Assembly: GCF_000011305.1 (NCBI RefSeq)
Contig: NC_004369.1
Span: 1,984,001-2,048,000 of the forward strand
Length of the DNA stretch: 64,000 bases
Direction of reading: 5' to 3'
Source: Corynebacterium efficiens YS-314
Lineage (GTDB): Bacteria; Actinomycetota; Actinomycetes; Mycobacteriales; Mycobacteriaceae
Shown: positions 20,338 through 29,716 of the stretch, piece by piece
How the letters are laid out: every line of letters starts with the position of its first letter
Numbering within the stretch: position 1 is the first letter of the stretch
The notes under the pieces: model-generated
Told to the model about the DNA's origin: nothing
What the model saw: the letters and a program-made list of their open reading frames with translations, nothing else
Databases searched by the model: none
Translations under genes and position numbers: made by a program

Positions 20338-21375
20338 ATGCCGAAAAACAACGATCATGCTGCAGGTGATACGCCGCCCCCGGATGGTTCCTGGCAACAG
20401 GACATCCTGGGTCCCGGGTACCAGAGCCTGACCATCCCCCTGGGTCCGGATCCGGATGGGGAAACCGATGTGGTGTGCACCCTGGTGCGCTACCGCCCCG
20501 ACACCGGGGACGGCGAGGACCCGGCGAACCGGCCGGCGGTCATGTGGGTCCACGGCATGTCCGACTACTTCTTCCACACCGGGGTCGCGGAGTTTCTCCA
20601 CGCCCATGGTTTCGCGGTTTACGCCCTGGATCTGCGGAAGTGTGGCCGCTCCCACCGCGAGGGTCAGAACTGGCACTACACCACCGATCTCGCCCACTAT
20701 TTCCCCGACCTCACCAGAGCCACGCAGCTCATCACCAGGCAGTATCCCACGATGATCCCGCTGGCCCACTCCACCGGTGGACTCATCGTCGCTGTGTGGC
20801 TGGATCACCTGCGCACCTCCTCCCCTGACCTGCACGCCGCCATCCCGGCGGTGGTCATGAACAGTCCCTGGTTGGACATGATGTACCCTGAGCCACTCCG
20901 TTCCCTGCTCATGCTGCTGTTTCGCACGGTGGGTCGGTGGTGGCCCACCCGGTTCGCCCCCGGGGGTGGGCTCGGCCTGTACGGACGCTCCATCCACCGC
21001 GACTATCACGGGGAATGGGAATTCGACACGGAGATGAAACCCGTGAGTGGACACCGGAAGCCTTTCGGCTGGCTCCGCGCAGTCACCCTCGGGCAACAAG
21101 CGGTGCAGAAGAACCAGATCGATGTCGGGGTCGATGTGCTCACCCTGTGTTCCGGTAAATCATGGCTGAAGAAGATCCCCAGTCCCGACCTGATGTCCTC
21201 CGACGGTGTACTCGACGTCACCCAGATCAGGAAATGGGCCCCGCAGCTGGCCCGCCCATCCTCGCGGGTGACCGTGTCACCGCTGGAGGGGGCGATGCAC
21301 GATGTCTTCCTCTCCCGGGAACCTGTCCGCACCCGGGCACTCGAGGTCACCGTGGAGTGGCTCCGTGCACGGTGA
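20338..21375 (+). CDS. Alpha/beta hydrolase (lysophospholipase-like)
   Basis: 345-residue serine hydrolase without a signal peptide. The nucleophile elbow is AHSTGG (Ser in [15 protein letters not shown]). The oxyanion region is likely [11 protein letters not shown], and the catalytic His is likely in [13 protein letters not shown] close to the C-terminus. The [18 protein letters not shown] segment resembles the GHGRS motif of monoacylglycerol lipase/lysophospholipase-type Hydrolase_4 proteins. Substrate unknown. Located between mqo and mtr, as in related corynebacteria from memory; no operon partner. Confidence 0.85.
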   Translation: MPKNNDHAAGDTPPPDGSWQQDILGPGYQSLTIPLGPDPDGETDVVCTLVRYRPDTGDGEDPANRPAVMWVHGMSDYFFHTGVAEFLHAHGFAVYALDLRKCGRSHREGQNWHYTTDLAHYFPDLTRATQLITRQYPTMIPLAHSTGGLIVAVWLDHLRTSSPDLHAAIPAVVMNSPWLDMMYPEPLRSLLMLLFRTVGRWWPTRFAPGGGLGLYGRSIHRDYHGEWEFDTEMKPVSGHRKPFGWLRAVTLGQQAVQKNQIDVGVDVLTLCSGKSWLKKIPSPDLMSSDGVLDVTQIRKWAPQLARPSSRVTVSPLEGAMHDVFLSREPVRTRALEVTVEWLRAR

Positions 21376-21723
21376 CTCGACGGCCCCGCCCATGGGCCAC
21401 CGATGACGACGGCCCCCATGGGCAGTCAGCTCCCCTGTCATCTCCCCCACCCGGTCGGGTGTGCACCGGGCACCGGTGGGACACCGGGGAAGAAAACCCC
21501 CCGTTCACCTTGTTGTGAGAAGGTGGGCCGGACACCACCGGGTGCGCCTCCCCACCCGCCCTCCGCTGGCAGAATCTCCCACGGCAGGCCGGACAGGGAC
21601 ATGAGCACCGCTCCTCTGCAGCGGGAAGGCAACCCGATCGTGGTTGTTCGCCCACCTGTTCATCCATCCAATTTCGCTGACACGTAGATCACCCACACGT
21701 AGACCCCAGGAGTCCCCATTTCC
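21376..21723 (+). other. Hydrolase-mtr intergenic region
   Basis: 348 bp. GC-rich, with several short CACCGG/CCGGTG inverted stretches near 21450-21490 that may terminate the hydrolase transcript. An AGGAG ribosome-binding site for mtr is at its end. Small open frames here have no support. Confidence 0.45.
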
Positions 21724-23109
21724 ATGACTGAGACCAAGCACTATGACCTCATCATCATCGGCACCGGTTCCGGCAACTCAATTCCAGGTCCGGAATTCGA
21801 GGACAAGTCGATCGCCATCGTGGAAAAGGGCACCTTCGGTGGCACCTGCCTGAACGTCGGATGCATCCCCACCAAGATGTTCGTCTACACTGCCGACATC
21901 GCCCGCGAGATCAGTGACTCCTCGAAGTACGGCATCGATGCCACCTACAACAGTGTCGACTGGCCCTCCATCGTCGACCGCGTCTTCACCCGCCGCATTG
22001 ACCTCATCGCCGAGGGCGGGGAGGCGTACCGCCGTGGCCCGGAAACCCCCAATATCGATGTCTATGACATGCACGCCCGGTTCATCGGGGAGAAGACCAT
22101 CGCCACAGGGCAGGCCGGGGAGGAGAAGGTCATCAGCGGTGACCAGATCGTGATCGCCACCGGCTCCCGTCCCTTCATCCCTCCGGTGATCAAGGAGTCC
22201 GGTGCCCGGTACCACACCAATGAGGACATCATGCGCCTGCCAACGCTCCCCTCATCCCTGGTCATCGTCGGCGGTGGTTTCATCGCCCTGGAGTTCGCCC
22301 ATGTCTTCTCATCCCTGGGCACCAAGGTCACCCTGATCAACCGCTCCGAGGTTCTCCTGCGCGACGCTGACGCAGATATCTCCGCCCGCATCGCCAAGAT
22401 CACCCGGGAACGTGTTGATGTCCGCATGTCCACCTCCGTCACCGGTGTCACCGACAATGCCGACGGCTCCGTCACCGTCAGCCTGGACTCCGAGGACCCG
22501 ATCACGGCGGATGTGCTGCTGGTGGCAACGGGACGCACCCCGAACGGTGACCAGATGGATCTGGACACAGCAGGCATTGAGATGGACGGCCGTCGCATCA
22601 AGGTGGATGAGTACGGCCGGACCACCGCTCCGGGAGTGTGGGCCCTGGGTGATGTCTCCAGCCCGTTCAAGTTGAAGCATGTGGCCAACGCGGAGATGCG
22701 CGCCGTGCGCCACAACCTCCTCCACCCCGATGCACTGCAGACCATGCCCCATGACCACGTCCCCTCCGCGGTGTTCACCAATCCCCAGATCGCCCAGGTT
22801 GGCATGACGGAGGCCGAGGCCCGCGCCGCCGGGCACAACCTGACCATCAAGGTGCAGAACTACGGTGATGTGGCCTATGGCTGGGCGATGGAGGACACCA
22901 CGGGATTCGTCAAACTGATCGCCGACCGTGATTCGGGCAGGCTGCTGGGCGCCCACCTGATCGGCCCCCAGGCATCCACCCTCATCCAGCAGCTCATCAC
23001 CGTCATGGCTTTCGACCTGGATGTCCGCGAGGTGGCCACCCGTCAGTACTGGATCCATCCGGCCCTGCCCGAGGTCATCGAAAACGCGCTCCTGGGCCTG
23101 GAATTCTAG
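21724..23109 (+). CDS. mtr: Mycothione reductase
   Basis: FAD/NADPH disulfide reductase that regenerates mycothiol, the actinobacterial glutathione substitute. 461 residues. Redox-active disulfide GGTCLNVGCIPTKM with Cys42 and Cys47; FAD site IIIGTGSGNSIPGPEF at the N-terminus; pyridine-nucleotide site VIVGGGFIALEFAHVFSSLGTKVTLINRSEVLLRDAD; second FAD block VWALGDVSSPFKLKHVANAEMR; C-terminal dimerisation domain with catalytic His in WIHPALPEVIENALL. The GTGSGN motif in place of the usual GxGxxG/A form is typical of mycothione reductases, separating it from lipoamide and glutathione reductases. Confidence 0.96.
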   Translation: MTETKHYDLIIIGTGSGNSIPGPEFEDKSIAIVEKGTFGGTCLNVGCIPTKMFVYTADIAREISDSSKYGIDATYNSVDWPSIVDRVFTRRIDLIAEGGEAYRRGPETPNIDVYDMHARFIGEKTIATGQAGEEKVISGDQIVIATGSRPFIPPVIKESGARYHTNEDIMRLPTLPSSLVIVGGGFIALEFAHVFSSLGTKVTLINRSEVLLRDADADISARIAKITRERVDVRMSTSVTGVTDNADGSVTVSLDSEDPITADVLLVATGRTPNGDQMDLDTAGIEMDGRRIKVDEYGRTTAPGVWALGDVSSPFKLKHVANAEMRAVRHNLLHPDALQTMPHDHVPSAVFTNPQIAQVGMTEAEARAAGHNLTIKVQNYGDVAYGWAMEDTTGFVKLIADRDSGRLLGAHLIGPQASTLIQQLITVMAFDLDVREVATRQYWIHPALPEVIENALLGLEF

Positions 23110-23533
23110 GCTCCGGTCACAGCGCACCCCCCTGAGTGCATTTCCCCTCCCCCTATGTGGGGGGAAATGATAATTATCACTTCTGCTTACAAGTCCGGTG
23201 CAGATGTGCAAAAACAGCCACCTTCGTGACAGCTTGGAAAAACATGGCCTTATATCGGTCTTCTCCTTTGAATGCTCAGCATTTTTCTATAGACTCGTGT
23301 GCGTCAGATGGCCTAACCACCAGTTGGGACAATCTTGGCAGCACACCGGGGTTATATGACGGGGATCGTTTTGCTGGACTATTCCCAGCGATCTCCCACC
23401 TTCCCCGGTCACTCTCGGTACACTGCGTCTTAAGCGATCCGCCCACTTGGCGCTTCATCTGAGGTTGCTGACTAATCTGTTCAGTCCCTCCCGTAAGGGT
23501 GGGAAATGGCTAACAATTACAAAGGACTATCTC
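23110..23533 (+). other. mtr - secreted protein intergenic region
   Basis: 424 bp, noticeably richer in A+T than its surroundings. It contains a hairpin TTTCCCC...GGGGAAA (about 23140-23167) that can end the mtr transcript, the perfect palindrome TGATAATTATCA (23168-23179), and the promoter and AAAGGA ribosome-binding site of the secreted-protein pair. Confidence 0.5.
23168..23179. promoter_or_regulatory. Perfect palindrome TGATAATTATCA, possible regulator site
   Basis: A 12-bp perfect palindrome of the kind bound by Fur-superfamily regulators, lying 355 bp before the first secreted-protein gene and directly after the mtr terminator hairpin. Binding is inference. Confidence 0.35.
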
Positions 23534-23881
23534 ATGCGTTCTTTCCGCACCGCTGCAGTCGCTGGCATCACTGCACTCGCCCTGTCCCTGGGTACCGCCT
23601 CCATCGCCACCGCCCAGGAGGACACCAACACCAACGCTAACCTTTCCTCCGTCTTCCCTGCCCTGTCCTCCGGTGGCTTCGCTGCCGTCGGCGAGGAGTG
23701 GGATGCTGGCACGGCTGTCACCGGCGAGGATGCCTTCGGCGAGGAGCACCGCCGTGACGAGCTCCCCGCCTGGGTACAGAACATGTACGACCTGACCTGG
23801 ATCGGTGCCATCGCATCCGTTCTGGGTGTCATTGTCTTCCCCGCTTACAACTACCTGGTCTACACCGGCGTTCTGAAGTAA
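23534..23881 (+). CDS. Small secreted/membrane-anchored protein, tandem copy 1
   Basis: 115-residue protein of unknown function. The start is ATG 23534 with AAAGGA ribosome-binding site; the longer frame from 23447 is rejected because the signal peptide begins here (MRSFRTAAVAGITALALSLGTASIATAQE, cleavage probably after ATAQ). The mature part is acidic (GEEWDAGTAVTGEDAFGEEHRRDELP), then PAWVQNMYDLTWIGAIASVLGVIVFPAYNYLVYTGVLK, i.e. a C-terminal hydrophobic segment. Layout and C-terminal sequence match the next gene, making the two tandem paralogues. I recall similar secreted proteins at this locus in C. glutamicum, without known role. Confidence 0.8.
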   Translation: MRSFRTAAVAGITALALSLGTASIATAQEDTNTNANLSSVFPALSSGGFAAVGEEWDAGTAVTGEDAFGEEHRRDELPAWVQNMYDLTWIGAIASVLGVIVFPAYNYLVYTGVLK

Positions 23882-23923
23882 GTCACCCTCCCACCACCGC
23901 CTGATCTGAAAGGTCCGCATCCC

Positions 23924-24334
23924 ATGCGTAAGTTCCGCAACTCTGCCATCGCCATTGTCTCCGCCGCAGCCATCTCCCTCGGTGGCATGACCGCAGCCGC
24001 CGCCGAGGACACCAGCGAGCTGGGCAACACCGAAATCGCCCAGAACCAGGAGACCCAGGCTCCGGAGTCCGAGGACAACTCGAACCCGGGTCTCATCGAG
24101 ATGATCTCCTCCAACGGTTCCACCGCCTGGAAGTGGGGTCAGGACCTCAACGCTGACGAGCCGGGCGTCGGTACCGATGCCTTCGGTTCCTCCCGTGATG
24201 ACAGCGGCGAGCCTGTTCCCCGCTGGCTGCGTGCCTGGGAGAATCTCTTTGACACCCTCACCGTCGGCAGCATCCTCGGCATGGTTGTCTTCCCGATCAT
24301 CAACTTCCTGAAGTACAACGGCATCATCCAGTAA
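23924..24334 (+). CDS. Small secreted/membrane-anchored protein, tandem copy 2
   Basis: 136-residue protein of unknown function, start ATG 23924 after a GAAAGG ribosome-binding site, 42 bp after copy 1. Signal peptide MRKFRNSAIAIVSAAAISLGGMTAAAAE; then an acidic, Gln/Glu-rich linker absent from copy 1 (TSELGNTEIAQNQETQAPE). The shared C-terminal block is VGTDAFGSSRDDSGEPVPRW and LTVGSILGMVVFPIINFLKYNGIIQ, aligning with ..GEDAFGEE..ELPAW and ..GAIASVLGVIVFPAYNYLVYTGVLK in copy 1. One C-terminal membrane helix with a short outside or buried tail is likely. Confidence 0.8.
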   Translation: MRKFRNSAIAIVSAAAISLGGMTAAAAEDTSELGNTEIAQNQETQAPESEDNSNPGLIEMISSNGSTAWKWGQDLNADEPGVGTDAFGSSRDDSGEPVPRWLRAWENLFDTLTVGSILGMVVFPIINFLKYNGIIQ

Positions 24335-24361
24335 ACAGACGGCATCTGACCGCATCTGACC

Positions 24362-24410
24362 AGACACCCCCGGGAGCAGTGGCACAGCGCTCACCGGTGG
24401 GTGTCTTTCA
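24362..24410 (+). terminator. Terminator after the secreted-protein pair
   Basis: AGACACCC (24362-24369) pairs with GGGTGTCT (24399-24406), followed by TTCATTGTTT. Confidence 0.6.
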
Positions 24411-24557
24411 TTGTTTCTGCCCCGTGACAGGTCACCGCCTTCTGGGACAGGGTGCTTACGGGGCAGCGTCGTGGTCGGGGTGGCGACTGGGTAGAGTGGA
24501 TGGTGGCTTTTCTGCCCCTCACCGTCCCCATCCCCCGGAAGAATACTGAAACTCAAC

Positions 24558-25319
24558 GTGTCGACCCCCTCCCTGTACGGTGCTCTCACCCCACGTCCCC
24601 GGGACCGCGATATCCGGGCAGGTACCGCGAGTCTGGCCACCGCGGGGGCGGTGCTGTTGGCAGTCATCGCCGCGGCACTGGTGCCGGGAAGCCCGATCTA
24701 CGCGCTGGTGTCCGCCGCCGGGGTTGCCCTTGGTGCCACCACGGTGATCACGCAGCTGCGGCACCGTCACGCACCGTGGTTCTACCAGTGGCTCTCCGCC
24801 CTCGGTGGACTGGTGATCCTCGGCATTGGAATGATCGTCGGCATCGCGAGGATCGGGTCCTCACCGATCCTCACCACGGCGGGGATGACCGCATCGTTCT
24901 ATCTCATGCCGGCCGCGGCGCTCGCCTGCTATCTCGGTGGGCTTGGACAGCTGCCCCTGAAATGGGCCGGCCCCACGCTGCTGGCCACCGGAGGTGCAGG
25001 GGTGGTTGCGTGGCTGTCATTGGGGGAGGACACCACCATCACCACGATTCTCATCGTGGCGGCTGCGGTGATGTCCATCGCGGGGTGCGTCTTCCCGCTG
25101 GTACGGGCGGTCAGGAAACCACCGACGACCATTCCCGGGTGGATCATCCCTGTGCCCGCCATCATGATGATTCTGCTCATGGTCTACACGATCGGGCAGG
25201 CGGCCCTGCCCGCCGGGTTCCCGTGGCCGTGGGTCTCACCGGTGGTCGTGGCCTGGACCTACCTGGTTTCTGGTGTGTTGGCAGCGTTCGCCGGTCTGCT
25301 GACCTCGTCCAGGAGTTGA
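24558..25319 (+). CDS. Multi-pass membrane protein, unknown function
   Basis: 253 residues, GTG start at 24558. About seven hydrophobic segments are visible (e.g. [110 protein letters not shown]). No recognised domain or catalytic residues. Its last 61 bp overlap the 3' end of cobQ on the opposite strand, so part of the C-terminus and of CobQ are read from the same DNA. Confidence 0.75.
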   Translation: MSTPSLYGALTPRPRDRDIRAGTASLATAGAVLLAVIAAALVPGSPIYALVSAAGVALGATTVITQLRHRHAPWFYQWLSALGGLVILGIGMIVGIARIGSSPILTTAGMTASFYLMPAAALACYLGGLGQLPLKWAGPTLLATGGAGVVAWLSLGEDTTITTILIVAAAVMSIAGCVFPLVRAVRKPPTTIPGWIIPVPAIMMILLMVYTIGQAALPAGFPWPWVSPVVVAWTYLVSGVLAAFAGLLTSSRS

Positions 25320-26740
25320 TCCAGGTCCCAGTGTTCCTCCAGGACATCGGCGATGCGGTCGAGTTGCTGGAGGCGGACCCCGTGGAACGAGGTGTCGGGG
25401 GAGACAAGGAACCCGGGTTTCCCGGCATGGGTGGCCACCTCGGTGAGGAACCGCCGTCGGGCGGGGTCATCCTGCAGGTACCCATGCCGGTGGGTGCCGA
25501 AGAGTGCTTCTCGACGCGCCCCCTCCCCCTCGATCCACGTCTGCTCACCGTGGTGGCGGACCTGCCCATGGTGCACCTCATAGGAACCGTCGCCGTGGTT
25601 GACCATGATGTTGTGTGGGGTGAGGGCGATGTGGACGTCGAAAAGCGCGAGGCCGGCCACCGACGACGGTGAGTCACCCTCATCGGTGATCGTGGTGGCC
25701 ATCATCTGATACCCACCACCGATGCCGAGGATCGGCATCCCGCGGGTTGCACGCTCCCCCAGTGCCCGGTCCAGGCCCCGGTGTCGCAACCAGGCCAGAT
25801 CAGCCACGGTGGCGGTCGTACCGGGGATGATGACCAGGTCCGAATCCCAGACCGCGTCCACATCATCGACCCAGGTGACCGTGACCCCGGGTTCGACCGC
25901 CAGGGCCTCCACATCGGTGACACCCAGCATGCGTGGCAGACGGATCGCGGCGACGCTCAGACGCTGGGTGCCCAGGGGGTGTCGCCCGCCCGGGCCCACC
26001 ATGCGCCCCACCGGGGACTGCAGTGAATCCTCCGCATCGATCCAGATGTCATCGATGAAGGGGATCACCGCCTTGGTCTCCACCCCGGTCAGCTCCTCCA
26101 GCTGGACCAGACCCGGCTCCAGCAGTTCCTGATGCCCGCGGAACTTATTGATGACAAACCCACGGATCAGCGCGCGATCCTCATCCGAGATGATCGCATG
26201 GGTGCCGAACAGATGGGCGAGCACCCCACCCCGGTCGATGTCACCGACAATATAGACAGCAAGCTGCGCGGCCTGCGCCAGACCGAAATTGGCCACATCG
26301 GTCGCCCGCAGATTGATCTCGGCCGGGGATCCCGCACCTTCACACACCACGATGTCGAAACGTTCCCGCAGACTCTCCAGCTGCGCCGCCGCGATGCCCC
26401 TGAGATCATGGCGGTGCCGGATATAATCCCCGGCGCCCACATCCCCCTGCTCCCGACCCCTGATCACCAACCGTGCCCGGTTGTCCGGGCCGGGTTTCAG
26501 CAGGATGGGATTGAACTCGACGGACGGTTCCAGACCACAGGCCAGTGCCTGGAGCGCCTGGGCCCGGCCGATCTCCCCACCGTCTGAAGTGACGGCGGAA
26601 TTGTTGGACATGTTCTGCGCCTTGAACGGCGCCACCCGCAACCCGGCGCGCGCGAAGGCGCGACACAGCCCGGCCGTGATGACCGATTTCCCGGCGTCGG
26701 AGGTGGTGCCGGCGATCAGGAACGCGGGACCTGCGGCCAT
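25259..26740 (-). CDS. cobQ: Cobyric acid synthase-like CobQ, catalytic Cys replaced by Gly
   Basis: CobQ amidates four side chains of adenosylcobyrinic acid a,c-diamide using glutamine-derived ammonia. 493 residues, full length. N-terminal ATPase domain: [18 protein letters not shown] (P-loop), [70 protein letters not shown]-terminal class I glutamine amidotransferase domain is present, but the nucleophile elbow reads [10 protein letters not shown] where the family has a Cys (GICGGYQM): residue 341, codon GGT at 25718-25720 on the complement. The His of the triad region ([13 protein letters not shown]) is recognisable. As read, the protein could not hydrolyse glutamine and might use free ammonia or do something else. 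Starts 5 bp after map. Confidence 0.9.
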   Translation of the reverse strand: MAAGPAFLIAGTTSDAGKSVITAGLCRAFARAGLRVAPFKAQNMSNNSAVTSDGGEIGRAQALQALACGLEPSVEFNPILLKPGPDNRARLVIRGREQGDVGAGDYIRHRHDLRGIAAAQLESLRERFDIVVCEGAGSPAEINLRATDVANFGLAQAAQLAVYIVGDIDRGGVLAHLFGTHAIISDEDRALIRGFVINKFRGHQELLEPGLVQLEELTGVETKAVIPFIDDIWIDAEDSLQSPVGRMVGPGGRHPLGTQRLSVAAIRLPRMLGVTDVEALAVEPGVTVTWVDDVDAVWDSDLVIIPGTTATVADLAWLRHRGLDRALGERATRGMPILGIGGGYQMMATTITDEGDSPSSVAGLALFDVHIALTPHNIMVNHGDGSYEVHHGQVRHHGEQTWIEGEGARREALFGTHRHGYLQDDPARRRFLTEVATHAGKPGFLVSPDTSFHGVRLQQLDRIADVLEEHWDLDQLLDEVSRPANAANTPETR

Positions 26741-26745
26741 GGGGG

Positions 26746-27621
26746 TCAGATATTCTCGTCCGGGAGGGTGAGGATCTCGTTGCCGTCCTCGGTGATGACG
26801 ATGGTGTGTTCGAACTGGGCGGTGAACTTCCGGTCCTTGTTCTGGACGGTCCAGCCGTCATCCCAGATCTCGTAGTCGAGGGAGCCCAGGTTGATCATCG
26901 GTTCGATGGTCAGGGTCATGCCCGGGACGAGGAGATCCCGGTACTGGGTGCTGTCATAGTGCAGCACGATCAGACCGTTGTGGAAGGTCGGGCCAATGCC
27001 GTGGCCGGTGAAGTCACGCACCACGTTGTAGCCGAAGCGCTTGGCGTAGGACTCGATGACGCGTCCGATGATGTTGATCTCCCGCCCGGGCTTGGCGGCG
27101 CGGATGCTGCGCATCAGCGCCTCCTCCGTGCGCTCGACCAGCAGGCGGTGTTCCTCGGAGACATTCCCGGACAGGAACGTGGCGTTGCAATCGCCGTGGA
27201 CACCGTGCTTGTAGGCGGTGACATCGATATTGACGATGTCCCCGTCCTGGATGACGGTGGTATCCGGGATGCCGTGGCACACAATCTCATTGAGGGAGAC
27301 GCACACGGACTTGGTGAAACCCCGGTAGCCCAGATCCGAGGGGTAGGCGCCGTGGTCACACATGTATTCATGGGCGATGCGGTCGATCTCATCGGTGGTC
27401 ACGCCCGGGGCCACAGCGGCGCCGGCAACCTTGAGGGCGTTGGCTGCGATGCGGGAGGTCTTGCGCATCGCCTCGATGACCTCAGGGGTCTGCACATAGG
27501 GCTCTCCGATGGCTTCCAGCACCTCGTCCTTCCACACATATTCAGGGCGTTCAATGTGGGCGGGGACCTTCCGGATGGGGGTTGGTTCTCCTGGGACAAG
27601 CGGTGCGCGCAGTGTAGACAT
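26746..27621 (-). CDS. map: Methionine aminopeptidase, type I
   Basis: Removes the initiator methionine from nascent proteins; binuclear metal enzyme. 291 residues from ATG 27619-27621 ([13 protein letters not shown]); an ATG 9 bp upstream is possible. The N-terminal extension [23 protein letters not shown] is the actinobacterial type Ia/c linker-bearing form. Metal ligands are visible: D in [14 protein letters not shown] and [10 protein letters not shown] in [14 protein letters not shown] in LTIEPMI, E in [13 protein letters not shown]. Encoded just upstream of cobQ on the same strand, 5 bp apart. Confidence 0.95.
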   Translation of the reverse strand: MSTLRAPLVPGEPTPIRKVPAHIERPEYVWKDEVLEAIGEPYVQTPEVIEAMRKTSRIAANALKVAGAAVAPGVTTDEIDRIAHEYMCDHGAYPSDLGYRGFTKSVCVSLNEIVCHGIPDTTVIQDGDIVNIDVTAYKHGVHGDCNATFLSGNVSEEHRLLVERTEEALMRSIRAAKPGREINIIGRVIESYAKRFGYNVVRDFTGHGIGPTFHNGLIVLHYDSTQYRDLLVPGMTLTIEPMINLGSLDYEIWDDGWTVQNKDRKFTAQFEHTIVITEDGNEILTLPDENI

Positions 27622-27719
27622 GGTCACCATGCTAGTACCCCGGCCCCGGGGGAGCCGAACCGGGGCGGTGGGGCTGTCGGGGACCGGTAGGGCCTTCCTG
27701 CGGGCCCCTCCCCTGGGCA

Positions 27720-29576
27720 TCACCCCTGCGCGGTGGTGGTCGGCTGTCGCTCGGCCCGCATCTCATCGAGTCGGATGAAAAACCGGTCGGTGATGGCTGT
27801 GGCGGTTTCCGATCCCCCGCCGAGCACCACCAGGGTGGCGAACGCGATGTCGTCCTCGCGGTATCCCGTCAACCAGGAGTGCGAACCCTCGTTGATCTCG
27901 GCCTCACCGGTCTTGGCGTAGACCTGGCCACCGGTCTGCTGCATGCCACGGGCCGTGCCACCGTTGACCACGGAGGCCATCATGGTCTGCAGCTGGGAGA
28001 TCGCGGCCGGGTCGGGGGCCGGTGGCTGCTCACTGGCGGTGGTTTCATGCCCGGAGATGAGCACCGGGGTCGGGGTCCGTCCCGCGGCTGCGGTTGCGGC
28101 CACCAGTGCCATGCCGAACGGGCTGGCCAGGTCGAGTCCCTGGCCATAACCGGCCTCGGTGCGGTCGAGGGCGGTCTCCCCCTCGGGGACACTGCCGGTG
28201 ATGGTGTCCAGGCCCGGGATCCGGTAATCGATTCCCAGACCGAACTGCTTGCCCACGTCCTGCAGTTCCCCCGGTGCGAGGCGGGTGGACATGTCGGCGA
28301 AGGTGGTGTTGCACGAGGAGGCGAATGCGCGGTCCAGGGAGGTGGTGCCGAGGGAGAACCCGTTGTAGTTGGTCACGATGCGCCCGTAGATGTTCATGGT
28401 TCCGGGACACGGTACCGGTGTGCCGGGGGTCAACCCCTGATTCTGGATGCCGGCGGCCGCGGTGATGATCTTGAAGGTGGAGCCGGGTGGGAACATGCCC
28501 ATCAGTGCGAGGTTGCCGTCCTTGTCCGCCTCCCTGGTCTGGGCAACGGCAAGGATCTCACCACTGGAGGGGCGCACAGCTACCAGCATGGCCTGCATCT
28601 CCTGCCGCATGTCCACCGCCTCCTGCGCCGCGCGCTGCACATCGTGATCGAGGCTGATGCGCACACTGGGAGCCAGCTCGGGGGCATGGTAGACCACATC
28701 ATCGATCACGGCGCCGTTGGCGGTAACGATGGACACCCGCCACCCATTGGAACCATCGAGTTCCTCATCGACGATGCGGGCAACTCGGGAGACGATGTCA
28801 GGTGCGAAGGAGGGGTCGGTGGAGACCATGGCGGCCTCATCGTTGAAGACGATCCCCGGCACCCCGGCCAGGTCCTGCTCCAGCTCCCGCCCCAGGGTCT
28901 CATCGACGGTGACCAGGGAATAGGGGGTGTCACCCAGTTGGGACACCACCTCATCGGCATCGATGCGCGGCACCCGAGGGTCACGGGTGTGGGCCTCCTC
29001 CAGGGCGGTGGCGACCCTCTTCACCGCTGCGGCGGCATCGGAGGACTCCGCGGGGTCGACCAGGATGCGGTAGGTGGTGCCCGGCTGCAGCACGGGGACA
29101 CCGTCGGAGGAGATGACACTGGCGCGCTGGGCGTTGACGGCCCGCAGTTCCAGGTGCTGGTTGGCCCCCAGCTGCGGATGGACAAGGGACGGCTGCCAGC
29201 GCACAGTCCACTCATCAGCCATCTTGGTCAGGGTCATCGATGCGTCATAGGTGAGCTGACGGTCCCGGGGCAGTTTCCAGGTGACGGTGTAGTTGGCAGT
29301 GGCGATGGACTCCCGGGACTGGACATCGCCGAGGGTCAGTTCCACATCCTCGGCCTGCAGCCCCTCGTAGGTGGTCTGCATCGTGGTGGCGGCCAGATCC
29401 GCCTGGTCCGTGATCCCGGTGAAGGCCTCGTAGTCCTGGTTGTCCCAGGCCTCCAGGAAATCAGCGGCGACCGGGTCGGCGGTGTCCGGACGTGGGGTGC
29501 AGGCGATGAGACCCCCGGATGCCATGACCGTCGTCATGACCACTGCCACCACGGATCTGCGCCACGCCTTCTTCAT
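27720..29576 (-). CDS. Penicillin-binding lipoprotein, class B transpeptidase
   Basis: Peptidoglycan transpeptidase exported as a lipoprotein. 618 residues. N-terminus [26 protein letters not shown] gives a lipobox (GLIAC). Next comes an NTF2-like MecA-N domain ([22 protein letters not shown]), a dimerisation domain, and the transpeptidase domain with all three motifs: STFK (catalytic Ser about residue 366), SCN ([11 protein letters not shown]) and KTG (VYAKTGEAE). The combination of MecA-N and lipobox is shared with PbpA/PBPA-like low-affinity proteins of actinobacteria. It lies 98 bp downstream of the map start region, on the same strand as ispG. Confidence 0.92.
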   Translation of the reverse strand: MKKAWRRSVVAVVMTTVMASGGLIACTPRPDTADPVAADFLEAWDNQDYEAFTGITDQADLAATTMQTTYEGLQAEDVELTLGDVQSRESIATANYTVTWKLPRDRQLTYDASMTLTKMADEWTVRWQPSLVHPQLGANQHLELRAVNAQRASVISSDGVPVLQPGTTYRILVDPAESSDAAAAVKRVATALEEAHTRDPRVPRIDADEVVSQLGDTPYSLVTVDETLGRELEQDLAGVPGIVFNDEAAMVSTDPSFAPDIVSRVARIVDEELDGSNGWRVSIVTANGAVIDDVVYHAPELAPSVRISLDHDVQRAAQEAVDMRQEMQAMLVAVRPSSGEILAVAQTREADKDGNLALMGMFPPGSTFKIITAAAGIQNQGLTPGTPVPCPGTMNIYGRIVTNYNGFSLGTTSLDRAFASSCNTTFADMSTRLAPGELQDVGKQFGLGIDYRIPGLDTITGSVPEGETALDRTEAGYGQGLDLASPFGMALVAATAAAGRTPTPVLISGHETTASEQPPAPDPAAISQLQTMMASVVNGGTARGMQQTGGQVYAKTGEAEINEGSHSWLTGYREDDIAFATLVVLGGGSETATAITDRFFIRLDEMRAERQPTTTAQG

Positions 29577-29662
29577 GCGTGAAGATTAACAAAGCTCACC
29601 GCACGCTCCCACCTCCCACACCGTGGGTGTTTTCACATCTTCCCCCGCAGGTCGCCCGCATG

Positions 29663-29702
29663 AAAAACCGGCCGTCGGTCACGGGAGGTGATCGACGGCC
29701 GG
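29663..29702 (-). terminator. ispG rho-independent terminator
   Basis: CCGGCCGTCG pairs with CGACGGCCGG (29668-29677 with 29693-29702) with an extra inner TCAC/GTGA pairing, followed on the minus strand by TTTTTC. Confidence 0.8.
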
Positions 29703-29716
29703 GAAGGCGGGAAGGT

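Noticed and set aside
18430..21099. 889-codon open frame on the minus strand extending mqo upstream
   Set aside because: The mqo start is fixed at 19932 by the family N-terminus and normal length; the rest is antisense to the hydrolase and noncoding DNA.
23111..24558. Large minus-strand frame across the secreted pair
   Set aside because: Signal peptides and matching C-termini lie on the plus strand; the minus frame has no such features.
27879..29582. 567-codon frame antisense to the penicillin-binding protein
   Set aside because: Shadow of the real gene, which has SxxK, SxN and KTG motifs.
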